Positions 6,496 to 13,724 are shown, counted from the first letter of the stretch. The stretch: 15,588 nt of DNA from Kaftiobacterium sp035693805 (GCA_035693805.1 DASSGA010000223.1:1-15588); one strand, 5' to 3'. Numbers and translations: made by a program. Notes: a model not told the origin generated them from the letters alone.

Positions 6496-7242
6496 TCACG
6501 GGCACTTGAGCAGGGCGGAGCCGTATCGGTCCTTGGGCAGCTGTGCGCCGGCGGCCTTGAAATACTGGAGCCAAAACTCCCTGATCGCGAGGAACCGTTC
6601 GGACGATATGCCGCCGGATTTCGCGGCCCCGGCGCCTACCACGCACACGTTGACGTTCTCCAGGCTTGGCAGCCGGCCCGCCGACCGCTCCCCTTCGACG
6701 ATCTGCGTGATCCGCGCGGACGTCAGATTCTCGCGGGAGAAGTCATACCGCCTGGACTGCTCGATCATGTCCGAGAAGATCACGAGCACCCGCTGGGTCC
6801 CCTCGAACGCCGAAAAGACCCGTTCCGCGAGCTGCAGGGCGTCCATCACGTTCGTGCCGGTGCGCCGCGAGGGCCGGACGCGCACGACGGCCTGCGCCGC
6901 CCGGGTTACCGCTTCCCGCTGCTCGCGGATGCGGCGGTCGTAACTGAGCTTGTTTTCCTTCAGCGGGTCGTACCGATCGAACGACACGTTGATCGGGAAC
7001 GTGGAATGCGCCAGCGGATTTTCGTCGATGATGTCGGCCGCGACCCGGCCTCCCGCCGTCACGCCGTCGAGGACCTTGCTGAAGTCGCTGAGGTACTGCT
7101 GTCTGATGGCATCGGCCCCGGTGCTCGCGGAAAGGTCGAAGAGCACGACCATCACGCGGGTGGAGGCCTTCGTTCCGCATCCGGCGGCCAGCAGGGTCAG
7201 CAGCGCGGAGAGGGCGAGGGCGCGCCGGAGGGCGAGCGACAT
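6496..7242 (-). CDS. vWA-domain lipoprotein
   Basis: 248 residues. The N-terminus is a lipoprotein signal: R6-R7, hydrophobic 8-18, then LAAGC with C22 as the lipidation site. A von Willebrand A fold follows, with a metal-ion-dependent adhesion site. The DxSxS motif is D36-L-S38-A-S40 in VVLFDLSAST, the threonine is T130 in RRTGTNVMDA, and the third-loop aspartate is D158 in VLVIFSDMIE. All three MIDAS loops are intact, so divalent-metal-dependent protein binding outside the membrane is expected. The C-terminal part (REFWLQYFKAAGAQL, 221-235) does not match a domain I know. The start codon lies only 4 bases after the stop of the upstream membrane-protein gene and has no clear ribosome-binding site, so translation is probably coupled. 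The partner and role are unknown. Confidence 0.82.
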   Translation of the reverse strand: MSLALRRALALSALLTLLAAGCGTKASTRVMVVLFDLSASTGADAIRQQYLSDFSKVLDGVTAGGRVAADIIDENPLAHSTFPINVSFDRYDPLKENKLSYDRRIREQREAVTRAAQAVVRVRPSRRTGTNVMDALQLAERVFSAFEGTQRVLVIFSDMIEQSRRYDFSRENLTSARITQIVEGERSAGRLPSLENVNVCVVGAGAAKSGGISSERFLAIREFWLQYFKAAGAQLPKDRYGSALLKCP

Positions 7243-7246
7243 GGCG

Positions 7247-8377
7247 TTAGGGGTTGAGCTGCTTGCGCGACGTCAAGACCTGGCTGGTGGAGACGAGGTC
7301 CGGGACCTCAGGGCAGTACCAATCCAGCATCTGGATGGTGAGCGGCAGGTTGAATTCTGGGTGCTGTGTGAAGATTGGCGGGATGGTCTTCTCGTCGCGT
7401 CCTTCCAGATTCCCCATCCGGTATTCCTGGATGAGCTCTTCGAATTCGTTCTTGAAGATCTGCGCCTCGTGCATGACCGCCTGCAGCGACTTCTGGCGCG
7501 CCGCGACCATGTACTGCAGGCGGATCTCGAGCTTCTCCCTCCTGCGCTGCATGCGCGCCACCCGACGCTTGGAGCGCCGCAGCGGGACTTCCGTGGCCCG
7601 GATTTGCCGGACGTTGGGATCGTGGGTCAGATACGACAGGACGGTGGCCATGGTCCAGATCAGGAGGTTGATCAGGACGAATGCCGCGGTGACCGCTCCG
7701 GGACTGATGCCCTGTTGTCCCAGCCCCGTCACGTACGCCTGCCGGACCAGGGCGATCGCCACGATCGCCCCCAGCGGGGCCAGCACACACACCGACAGCA
7801 TCGCAATCTGGACCCGGCTCGGCCGTTCCAGCGAGAGCAGGATGCCGAGCACATGCGCACTGCCGACGAGCGAGACGGCCAGCACCAGCGTCATCACGTA
7901 GGTCAGCAGCTCCGCCTCTCCGAAGAGCCGGAAGGCGATCGCGTTCAGTGGGAACTCGCCGACCAGGACCGCGCCCATGAACGCGCTGTAGGCGAGCGGA
8001 TTCATCCGCCAGTCCTGCTCGCGGCCCCGCTTAGCGTACTTGACCTTCCGCTCGAGGTCGATGCTGTTCAGGTGTGCTTCGTGAGCGTCCTGCAGCCGGC
8101 CGGACTCGTACTCCCCTTCCGTCTGCGAGACCTTGAGCAGGCGGACTTCACGCAGCATGGCGCAGTACCGGCCCTTGAGCCGCATGTCACGCTGGGACCA
8201 GCGCCGCGCCAGCTTTTCGAATTCGCGGTCCGCCGTCTGCTTCAAGCGGAACTCGCCGGGGGGAAAGATGGATGCTTCGTCCGCCGACGGCACGTCCTGC
8301 CTGCCGTCATAGCGGCCTCGGCGTCTGGCCTGGGCTCTCCGGAAATACCAGCGGATCGGACCGATCGGACCGGCCAT
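7247..8377 (-). CDS. Four-helix membrane protein with coiled-coil tail, unknown function
   Basis: 376 residues from ATG 8377-8375, with GGAGG 6 bases upstream. The first 126 residues are hydrophilic and strongly basic, with helical, charged segments around 50-120. Four membrane helices follow at about 127-149, 156-181, 189-213 and 229-250. The C-terminal region (256-330) is rich in R, K, E and Q and looks like a coiled coil (RRSKRRVARMQRRREKLEIR). The end (331-376) is more hydrophobic and may be globular. By the positive-inside rule both ends should be cytoplasmic. No channel, transporter or enzyme motif was recognised. It is the first gene of a two-gene operon with the vWA lipoprotein, which would sit on the outer face of the same membrane. 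The first gene of the opposite strand starts 101 bases away. Confidence 0.75.
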   Translation of the reverse strand: MAGPIGPIRWYFRRAQARRRGRYDGRQDVPSADEASIFPPGEFRLKQTADREFEKLARRWSQRDMRLKGRYCAMLREVRLLKVSQTEGEYESGRLQDAHEAHLNSIDLERKVKYAKRGREQDWRMNPLAYSAFMGAVLVGEFPLNAIAFRLFGEAELLTYVMTLVLAVSLVGSAHVLGILLSLERPSRVQIAMLSVCVLAPLGAIVAIALVRQAYVTGLGQQGISPGAVTAAFVLINLLIWTMATVLSYLTHDPNVRQIRATEVPLRRSKRRVARMQRRREKLEIRLQYMVAARQKSLQAVMHEAQIFKNEFEELIQEYRMGNLEGRDEKTIPPIFTQHPEFNLPLTIQMLDWYCPEVPDLVSTSQVLTSRKQLNP

Positions 8378-8478
8378 GCGTGACCTCCCGGACTATCTCC
8401 CCTATTGCCCGGAGAAGCGCGGAATTACCCGGAAGTCTACCAGGCGTTCCGCCAGGGCATGCGTCGTGACGAAGAGGC

Positions 8479-8979
8479 ATGGGCAGCCGTGTGATGGAGG
8501 CGCGAAACCCTGGCGGCAAGACTGTGCGGCGGCACCTTGTCCCGAAACGCGTGCGCCGCAGCCGCAAACGCGCCGTACGCGCGGCCGCCAGGCCCAAGAA
8601 GATCGCCAAGCGCGTCCGTGCTCCGAAGCGCGCCACGCCGAGAAGGGCCGTCAAGAAGACCACGGCGCTCGTAAAGGTCGCCGTACCTATGGAAGTTGCG
8701 GCACCTGTCAGATCGACCGTATCCAGCGGCCTCGCGAAGTCCACCCATCCCGCGAAGTCCACCGGGCCCGCGAAGACGACCGGAACTGTGAAGTCCACCG
8801 GAATTGCGAAGGCGGCCGGACCTGTCAAAACGGCGCGACAGACGCCGGCGAAGCGCGGGATGCGAAAAGCCCCGAAGGCGCCGGCTCCCGAGCCCGAAGC
8901 GCCCCCCAAGCAGCCTCAGCCCTCGCCGCTCGACTACCTGCAGGATGGGGCCGTCGAGTGGGGCATCAAGCGCAACTGA
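8479..8979 (+). CDS. Highly basic Lys/Ala/Pro-rich repeat protein
   Basis: 166 residues from ATG 8479; GAAG lies 5 bases upstream, and ATG 8494 is an alternative. Residues 15-66 are packed with R and K (for example KRVRRSRKRAVRA). Residues 85-120 consist of six-residue repeats of the form P-A-K-S-T-G, and 123-150 are rich in P, A, K and E. The C-terminal 16 residues (LDYLQDGAVEWGIKRN) are of normal composition and may be a docking or folded tail. The composition resembles the histone H1-like and AlgP-like tails of some bacteria, which suggests nucleic-acid or polyanion binding, but no family is assigned. The opposite strand is also open here, with hydrophobic repeats; I prefer this strand because of its start and typical composition. 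It lies 55 bases before the dehydratase gene on the same strand. Confidence 0.6.
   Translation: MGSRVMEARNPGGKTVRRHLVPKRVRRSRKRAVRAAARPKKIAKRVRAPKRATPRRAVKKTTALVKVAVPMEVAAPVRSTVSSGLAKSTHPAKSTGPAKTTGTVKSTGIAKAAGPVKTARQTPAKRGMRKAPKAPAPEPEAPPKQPQPSPLDYLQDGAVEWGIKRN
8731..8838 (+). repeat. Six degenerate 18-bp tandem repeats (hexapeptide PAKSTG type)
   Basis: The six units read LAKSTH, PAKSTG, PAKTTG, TVKSTG, IAKAAG and PVKTAR. The core codons (GCG AAG TCC ACC GG) are shared most closely by units 1-3. More degenerate six-residue periodicity (P-M-E-V-A-A, P-V-R-S-T-V) precedes them from about 8686. The length is a multiple of three, so unit gain or loss would keep the frame. Confidence 0.7.
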
Positions 8980-9034
8980 CCCCCGCAACCTCTCTCCGGA
9001 AGCTCGCAGAGGATACAGCGCTGCATCACTCGTA

Positions 9035-10012
9035 ATGCTCAGGGACATGCAGATCCCATCGCTCGCCGACGTCCTCAGGGCGCGGATCCAGATCAGGCCA
9101 TATCTCCGGCCCACCCCGCTGTATACTTACGCCGCCTTAAATCGGCTGGTGGGGACCGAGGTGTGGGTGAAGCACGAGAATCACCAGCCGGTCGGAGCTT
9201 TCAAGGTGCGCGGCGGCGTGAATCTGATTTCACAGCTGAGCCCTGAGGACCGGAAACGCGGCGTGATTGCCGCCTCCACCGGCAATCACGGCCAGTCCGT
9301 CGCGTACGCGGCCAGGCTCTTCGGCGTCGGGGCCATTATCTGCGTGCCGGACGGCGCCAACCCCGTCAAGGTCGAGTCGATGCAGGATCTGGGCGCCGAC
9401 GTCATCACGCATGGACGCGACTACGACGACGCACGGGAGCACTGCGAACGGCTGGCCACCGACGAAGGGTACCGCTACATCCACTCCGGCAACGAGCCGC
9501 TGCTGATCGCCGGTGTTGGCACCCTGACGCTGGAGATCCTCGAAGACCAGCCCGAGATCCACGTCATCATCGTGCCGATCGGCGGAGGCAGCGGCGCGGC
9601 CGGCGCATGCATCGTCGCCGACGCGATTCGGGCGGAGATCCAGGTCATCGGCGTGCAGTCCGAGGCCGCTCCCGCCGCCCACCACTCCTGGCAGAAGCGC
9701 CAGCTGGTCGAGGACCGGATGGGAACGTGCGCGGAGGGTCTGGCCACGCGCACGGCATTCGAGCTTCCGCAGCGGATCCTCTGGGAGCATCTCGACGATT
9801 TCATCCTGGTGAGCGACAACGAGATCCGCCAGGCGCAGCGCACGATGATCGAAAAGACGCGGAATCTTGTCGAGGCCGCCGGCGCCGCTCCCCTCGCCGC
9901 CGCAATGAAGCTGAAGGAGCGGCTGGCCGGTAAGCGCGTCGGGTTGATCTGCAGTGGCGGGAACGTCAGTCCTGAGCAGCTGCGGGAACTGTTTGCGTCA
10001 GTAGGTCACTGA
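9035..10012 (+). CDS. Threonine/serine dehydratase (PLP-dependent, fold type II)
   Basis: 325 residues from ATG 9035; ATG 9047 (321 residues) is equally possible, and neither has a strong ribosome-binding site. The protein is complete for this family. PLP forms a Schiff base with K57 in PVGAFKVRGG, the substrate-carboxylate loop is STGNHGQS (81-88), the PLP-phosphate loop is GGGSGAAG (183-190), and S307 in CSGGN would bind the pyridine nitrogen. Such enzymes convert threonine or serine to 2-oxobutyrate or pyruvate plus ammonia. No C-terminal ACT regulatory domain is present, so it is of the catabolic, not feedback-inhibited, type. Closely similar sequences are sometimes annotated as ectoine-utilisation EutB, but no ectoine genes are nearby. 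It lies 55 bases after the basic-protein gene. It is convergent with the next gene, and the 85 bases between them hold only weak 6-pair hairpins (10010-10028, 10053-10072). Confidence 0.9.
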   Translation: MLRDMQIPSLADVLRARIQIRPYLRPTPLYTYAALNRLVGTEVWVKHENHQPVGAFKVRGGVNLISQLSPEDRKRGVIAASTGNHGQSVAYAARLFGVGAIICVPDGANPVKVESMQDLGADVITHGRDYDDAREHCERLATDEGYRYIHSGNEPLLIAGVGTLTLEILEDQPEIHVIIVPIGGGSGAAGACIVADAIRAEIQVIGVQSEAAPAAHHSWQKRQLVEDRMGTCAEGLATRTAFELPQRILWEHLDDFILVSDNEIRQAQRTMIEKTRNLVEAAGAAPLAAAMKLKERLAGKRVGLICSGGNVSPEQLRELFASVGH

Positions 10013-10097
10013 CGCCTGTCTTGCGTCATGGCGCCGTCGGGCAGGTCCTCGCAGATCCGAGCCTGGGGATCTTCACTGTTGCACAGCCGATTGATGT

Positions 10098-10505
10098 TTA
10101 GGGGACGCGCTCCAGGACGACCACAGGGATGACTCGTCTGGTCTTCTTCGGGTAGTCGCGGAACCCCGCGTACACATTGCCATGTGCTTCGTAGAGACGA
10201 TCGCGCTCCGGTCCTTTCGGGATCGGCGTGGCGCGCACCTTGAACTTCTCCGTTCCGACCTCAACCTCGGCCTCGCGATGCTTCGCCAGGTTGTGGTACC
10301 AGCCGGGATGCGTGGGCGCGCCGCCCTTCGACGCCGCGATCACGTAGCGCCGGCCATCGCGGTGGAAGACGACCGGCGTCGTGCGCACCTGACCGCTCTT
10401 CGCGCCACGCGTCGTGAGGAGCAGGAGGTTGTCGCCCCAGGGCCCGACGCCCCTTCCATGCTTCTCGCGGAACTCTTCAATGACGCGTGTGTTCCAGTCC
10501 GCCAC
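10098..10505 (-). CDS. Deazaflavin-dependent nitroreductase-family protein
   Basis: 135 residues from GTG 10505-10503; no ATG occurs inside the frame. The protein matches the Ddn-type family that binds the deazaflavin F420. The N-terminal helix W-N-x-x-V-I-E-E-F-R (4-13) is followed by LLLLTTRGAKSG (27-38), whose K-S-G is the usual phosphate-contact loop. Next come R-T-T-P-V-V-F (41-47) and SKGGAPTHPGWYHNL (59-73), the family's best-conserved stretch. Members reduce quinones, nitro compounds or other activated double bonds with F420H2, and some bind other cofactors or none. No F420 biosynthesis genes are in the window. The start has no Shine-Dalgarno sequence, and a 20-base inverted repeat sits directly before it. 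The gene is convergent with the dehydratase gene. Confidence 0.85.
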   Translation of the reverse strand: MADWNTRVIEEFREKHGRGVGPWGDNLLLLTTRGAKSGQVRTTPVVFHRDGRRYVIAASKGGAPTHPGWYHNLAKHREAEVEVGTEKFKVRATPIPKGPERDRLYEAHGNVYAGFRDYPKKTRRVIPVVVLERVP

Positions 10506-10506
10506 G

Positions 10507-10526
10507 ATCGACCGAACGCGGTCGAT
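10507..10526. promoter_or_regulatory. Perfect inverted repeat abutting the nitroreductase start
   Basis: ATCGACCG-AACG-CGGTCGAT is an 8-base inverted repeat with a 4-base spacer. It ends one base before the GTG start of the minus-strand gene. It could be a dimeric repressor operator, or an mRNA hairpin occupying the place where a ribosome-binding site should be. The further 241 bases up to the tRNA-side hairpins show no gene I can support. Confidence 0.4.
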
Positions 10527-10753
10527 GATGGCGTTATTCCGCTTCGCCTTGACTGTACCGTCGCACCACTGCTTGCGCGGCCTCCGACCGAGTTGCGGAC
10601 GGTAGTCAGGAACCCGGCGGGATGATCGGCTTCGCAGAAGTCAACCGCGGTGGCCAAGCGGGGGCAGTCTAACGAGAGGTTGCCAGCCACGAAGTTGAAG
10701 TCCGTGGCGTCACCGGCGTTCTAGGCTTGCTTTTCTGGGTCTTCCCGGACCGC

Positions 10754-10787
10754 TTTGGAGCTCCAAGCCCCGCGACCAGATGCGGGG
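10754..10787 (-). terminator. Two adjacent palindromes at the tRNA 3' end
   Basis: CCCCGC (10768-10773) and GCGGGG (10782-10787) form a 6-pair stem directly touching the tRNA CCA end. Next to it TTGGAGCTCCAA (10755-10766) is a 12-base perfect palindrome. There is no T-run beyond. They may serve as tRNA 3'-end structure or weak terminator. The site is also where an element inserted at the tRNA would begin. Confidence 0.35.
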
Positions 10788-10862
10788 TGGTGGAGACGAC
10801 CGGATTCGAACCGGCGACCCCCTGCTTGCAAAGCAGGTGCTCTCCCGCTGAGCTACGTCCCC
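10788..10862 (-). tRNA. tRNA-Ala(UGC) with encoded CCA
   Basis: A 75-base gene on the minus strand. The acceptor stem GGGGACG pairs with CGTCTCC and carries the G3-U70 wobble that defines alanine tRNAs. The D arm is GCTC/GAGC, the anticodon arm is CCTGC-TTTGCAA-GCAGG (anticodon at 10830-10828), and the T arm is GCCGG-TTCGAAT-CCGGT. Discriminator A is followed by genomic CCA. It is intact by every structural check. A broken copy of its 3' half lies at 6273-6326. Confidence 0.97.
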
Positions 10863-10876
10863 ACGCGGTCGGACCC

Positions 10877-10905
10877 ATTATACCGGAAGGCTGCCTCGCG
10901 GTGAG
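10877..10905 (-). promoter_or_regulatory. Promoter of tRNA-Ala
   Basis: On the minus strand a perfect TATAAT -10 box lies at 10882-10877, 14 bases before the tRNA 5' end, so the leader would be only about 8 bases. The -35 at 17-base spacing is weak (CTCACC, 10905-10900). The promoter sits just beyond the stop of the FAD oxidase gene, so read-through from that operon is also possible. Confidence 0.7.
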
Positions 10906-10913
10906 CCGGTGGC

Positions 10914-12320
10914 TCAAGGCCTGACATTCTGATTCAGCTGGAAGAAGTTAGTGGGATCGTACCTCCTCTTGAGGGCCACCAGCCGATCGTACTTCTGCGG
11001 CCCGTAGGCGGCCACCACCCGCTCCTGGCCTTCGTTGCCGACGAAATTCATGTAGACACCGGTAGAGAATGGCTGTGTGGCGTCCCACACTCGGCGTACC
11101 CACTGTACGCACGCAGTGTCTTGGGATGGTTCACTCCCGACACCATTGATATTGATCGCGAAGCCAGCGCCCCGGCCGGTGAATGCGGTGTCCTCGTCGG
11201 CGCGTCGGGCTACGGCGCCGCCCATCTGGAAGAGGATGGCGAAGGATTGTGGAGTCGGCGTCTGCCAGGCCTGCCGGGCAATGGTGTCGATCAGGCCGTC
11301 GCTGAGGTCGGGAAGGTAGTGCGACTTCCAATAGTAACGGAGTCCGTGCGGGACCCCGGCATCGAAGATGGACTGATGCGTCACGTACGCCGTCGGGCCG
11401 ATGAGGTCCGCGAGCGGCGCTCCGAACGCCCGCAGCGGTCCAAGCGCCCGTTCGCCGTCTGCAATCGGTCCGGCATAGCACGCGCTGATGATGATGACGG
11501 GCGCGCCGTGCAGGTGGCGCGGGATGATCTCCAGCGGCGCCGCGTGCCGGAACGTGAGGATCGTCGTCAACTCGTCGGGCGCCGCGGCGGCAAAGTCGCG
11601 GTAGAACGACAAGAGGGTGTGCACCGCATCCGCCGGATAGAGCAGCACCCCGGCGAGCACCGTCGGTCCGACCTGATGAAGCCCGAACTCGAACGACGTG
11701 ACGATCCCGAAATTGCCGCCACCTCCGCGGATTCCCCAGAAGAGGTCGGCGTTCTCCGTCTCGCTGGCCGTCAAGCGCGTGCCCTCGGCGCTGACCAGGT
11801 CCGCCGAGAGCAGGCTGTCGCAGGTCAGGCCGTACTTGCGCATCAACCATCCGATGCCGCCGCCGAGCGTGAGTCCCGCCACGCCGGTGTGGGTCACGAT
11901 CCCGCCGGGGATCGCGAGCCCGTACTGCTGCGCGTCCCGGTCGAGCTCGCCCCAGAGGACGCCGGGTTCGACGCGCGCCACACGCCGGCCCGGATCGATC
12001 CTGATGTTCTTCATTGGGGATAGGTCGATCGTGAGCCCACCGTCGCAAACGGCGGTGCCCGCGACGTTGTGTCCGCCGCCGCGGGCCGCCACCAGCAGTC
12101 GTTCGGTCCGGGCATATCGCACGGCGCTGACCACATCGTCGGCATTCGCGCAGCGGGCGATCAGGGCAGGGCGTTTGTCGATCGCGCCGTTCCAGATCCG
12201 TCTGGCCGCCTCGTAGCCATCATCGCCAGGCCTGAGCAGCTGGCCGGCGAAGTCCCGTCGCAGTTCGCTCAGCGCCGTCCTGCCCATCGACGTTTCATAC
12301 GGCGCACGATGTGACGCCAC
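10914..12320 (-). CDS. FAD-linked oxidase with berberine-bridge (BBE) C-terminus
   Basis: 468 residues from GTG 12320, which directly abuts the TAG of the upstream gene; ATG 12287 (457 residues) is the alternative. Residues 50-220 form a PCMH-type FAD domain: ARGGGHNVAG (79-88) with H84 as the expected 8-alpha covalent FAD site, GLTLGGGIGWL (149-159), and GIRGGGGNFGIVTSFEF (196-212). The second covalent residue of bicovalent BBE enzymes, a Cys, is replaced here by Thr in GGIVTHTGVAG, so single FAD attachment is expected. The C-terminal YDPTNFFQLNQN is the BBE signature. There is no secretion signal. Members oxidise sugars, alkaloids or polyphenols and pass electrons to oxygen, giving hydrogen peroxide. 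It is the second gene of an operon with the haloperoxidase-like protein. The substrate is unknown. Confidence 0.9.
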   Translation of the reverse strand: MASHRAPYETSMGRTALSELRRDFAGQLLRPGDDGYEAARRIWNGAIDKRPALIARCANADDVVSAVRYARTERLLVAARGGGHNVAGTAVCDGGLTIDLSPMKNIRIDPGRRVARVEPGVLWGELDRDAQQYGLAIPGGIVTHTGVAGLTLGGGIGWLMRKYGLTCDSLLSADLVSAEGTRLTASETENADLFWGIRGGGGNFGIVTSFEFGLHQVGPTVLAGVLLYPADAVHTLLSFYRDFAAAAPDELTTILTFRHAAPLEIIPRHLHGAPVIIISACYAGPIADGERALGPLRAFGAPLADLIGPTAYVTHQSIFDAGVPHGLRYYWKSHYLPDLSDGLIDTIARQAWQTPTPQSFAILFQMGGAVARRADEDTAFTGRGAGFAININGVGSEPSQDTACVQWVRRVWDATQPFSTGVYMNFVGNEGQERVVAAYGPQKYDRLVALKRRYDPTNFFQLNQNVRP

Positions 12321-13724
12321 CTACCGCGCCCCATCGATTCGCGCCCGCTCGATCGCCTTCTGCGCAACGGCGCGGCCCAGCGCCAGTCCGACGATGACGT
12401 CGCTGCGATAGTGGATCCCCGCCCAGATCCGCGACTCCGCTGCCTGATCGGCCAGGGCGTTGAGGGCCTGCGCGTCCCGCGGGAACAGATACGCGGTCGC
12501 CGCGGCCGCCGCCGACGAGAAGCACCCATGCGCCGCCGGATAGCTCGGGTGGTTCGGGGTCGGAAACAGCGGTCGCCAGTTCTGGTCGAGCTGGAAGGGG
12601 CGGAGCTGCCAGTATGCGTACTTGGCATCCCAGCAGGCGACACCCGCGTCGTAGAACGTCGTGCTCCAGATCGCGTAGGCGCGCGCGACGCGCGGCGGAT
12701 TCGCGCCGAGCCCGTATTCCAGGATCTTCTTGTTGAGCTGCTCGTTCCAGTACCAGTAGTTTCTCAGTCCGCCCGACGCGTATTCCCAGAAGAATGCGTC
12801 GGCGATCGTCTTCGGCGTGCGCTGGAAGTTCCGCAGTTCCGCCATCTCCGCTGCCAGTTGTGCCGAGTCGTAGGCAGGCGGCGGCACGGGGCGCAGCTCA
12901 CTGCCGGACGACAGGACCCAGGTCTTCCAGGTCGCGGCCTGAGGCAGAATGGGATTCGTGCCGTTCCACTTGCCCGGCTCGGTCGGAACACTCCCGGTCC
13001 ATCGGGCATCAGAGCCGTCGGTCCTGGCCCGCTCGATCACGAGGGCGGCGACGGCCCGCCCCAGATCAAGGCCCGCCCTGGTGTCGCTCGGATATTCCAC
13101 CCCCGCCAGCAGGCGCGACCGCACGGCCTCGTCGGCCTGCGTGGCGAAGACCTCGGCGTCGTTGGGGAAGAGATACGCGAGGATGGCCGAAGCCGCACCC
13201 GCCGCCACGGCGTATTCGGATGGGTATGAGGGGCTCGCCGGCGTCGGTAGCCCGGTCTTGAGCGACGGGTCGGCACTACCCGGTCGCGGCCGCCGGTAGG
13301 TGTACTTCGCCGACCACGCGGCGACTGTCGCGTCGTAAATGGCGACATGCACCAACGCCAGTGCGCGCGAGGCGAAGTTGACCGGCAGGTTGTTCTTGAG
13401 CGCGGTGTTCACCGTGACCTCATTCCACCGATACGCGGGGCCGCCGGTATCCCAGAAGCGGATCTGGTCGAGCGCGGCGGCATTGCGCCGGCCGGCCATC
13501 GTCTGGAGCTGCCTGATTTCGCCGGCAGATGCGGTCTGATCAGGAGGAGGCGGGACGCGGATCTGGCGGCCTGAACCGAGCACCCAGGTCTTCCACAGGC
13601 CTGCCCGGGCCTCGATCTGCGCATCAGGCGACCTGGGCAGCGCCGCCTCGCCGGTCTGCAGCGATCCGGAGACGACCAGTGCACCGATCAATAGGAGCAG
13701 ACAACCTTTCAAGGCCACACGCAT
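12321..13724 (-). CDS. Secreted duplicated PAP2/vanadium haloperoxidase-like protein
   Basis: 467 residues from ATG 13724-13722, with GGGAGG about 8 bases upstream. Residues 1-28 are a signal peptide. The rest is an internal duplication: W-K-T-W-V-L starts at 44 and again at 266, and the halves align to the end. The C-terminal half has the full vanadate/phosphate site: K368-x6-R375-P376, PSYPAAH with H399, and SRIWAGIHYRSD with R432, H438 and D442. The N-terminal half keeps K140-x6-R147-P148, R204 and D214, but Y171 and E210 stand where the two histidines should be. Only the C-terminal half can be catalytic. Families with this site are vanadium-dependent haloperoxidases (halide plus peroxide) and PAP2 acid phosphatases. 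The K-x6-R-P and PSYP forms lean toward the first, but a phosphatase is not excluded. The FAD oxidase follows with no gap. Confidence 0.85.
   Translation of the reverse strand: MRVALKGCLLLLIGALVVSGSLQTGEAALPRSPDAQIEARAGLWKTWVLGSGRQIRVPPPPDQTASAGEIRQLQTMAGRRNAAALDQIRFWDTGGPAYRWNEVTVNTALKNNLPVNFASRALALVHVAIYDATVAAWSAKYTYRRPRPGSADPSLKTGLPTPASPSYPSEYAVAAGAASAILAYLFPNDAEVFATQADEAVRSRLLAGVEYPSDTRAGLDLGRAVAALVIERARTDGSDARWTGSVPTEPGKWNGTNPILPQAATWKTWVLSSGSELRPVPPPAYDSAQLAAEMAELRNFQRTPKTIADAFFWEYASGGLRNYWYWNEQLNKKILEYGLGANPPRVARAYAIWSTTFYDAGVACWDAKYAYWQLRPFQLDQNWRPLFPTPNHPSYPAAHGCFSSAAAAATAYLFPRDAQALNALADQAAESRIWAGIHYRSDVIVGLALGRAVAQKAIERARIDGAR

Noticed and set aside
6400..8383. Plus-strand ORFs of 285 and 477 residues opposite the vWA and membrane-protein genes
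   Set aside because: Their sequences are D/R/H-rich mixtures typical of antisense frames; the minus strand has a lipobox, MIDAS, membrane helices and good start sites.
8307..8909. Minus-strand ORF of 200 residues with hydrophobic repeats opposite the basic protein
   Set aside because: Its repeats mirror the plus-strand repeats. It also overlaps the start of the minus-strand membrane-protein gene; composition and start favour the plus strand, though not with certainty.
10340..10690. Minus-strand ORF of 116 residues upstream of and overlapping the nitroreductase-family gene
   Set aside because: It overlaps the well-supported gene in another frame, and its unique part has no recognisable motif or start site.
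10727..10924. Plus-strand ORF reading VETTGFEPATPCLQS
   Set aside because: It is the antisense of the tRNA-Ala gene; this peptide is a well-known false product of tRNA loci.
11121..13229. Plus-strand ORFs of 300 and 272 residues opposite the FAD oxidase and haloperoxidase genes
   Set aside because: Arg/Pro/Gly-rich antisense frames without motifs; the minus-strand products have complete family signatures.
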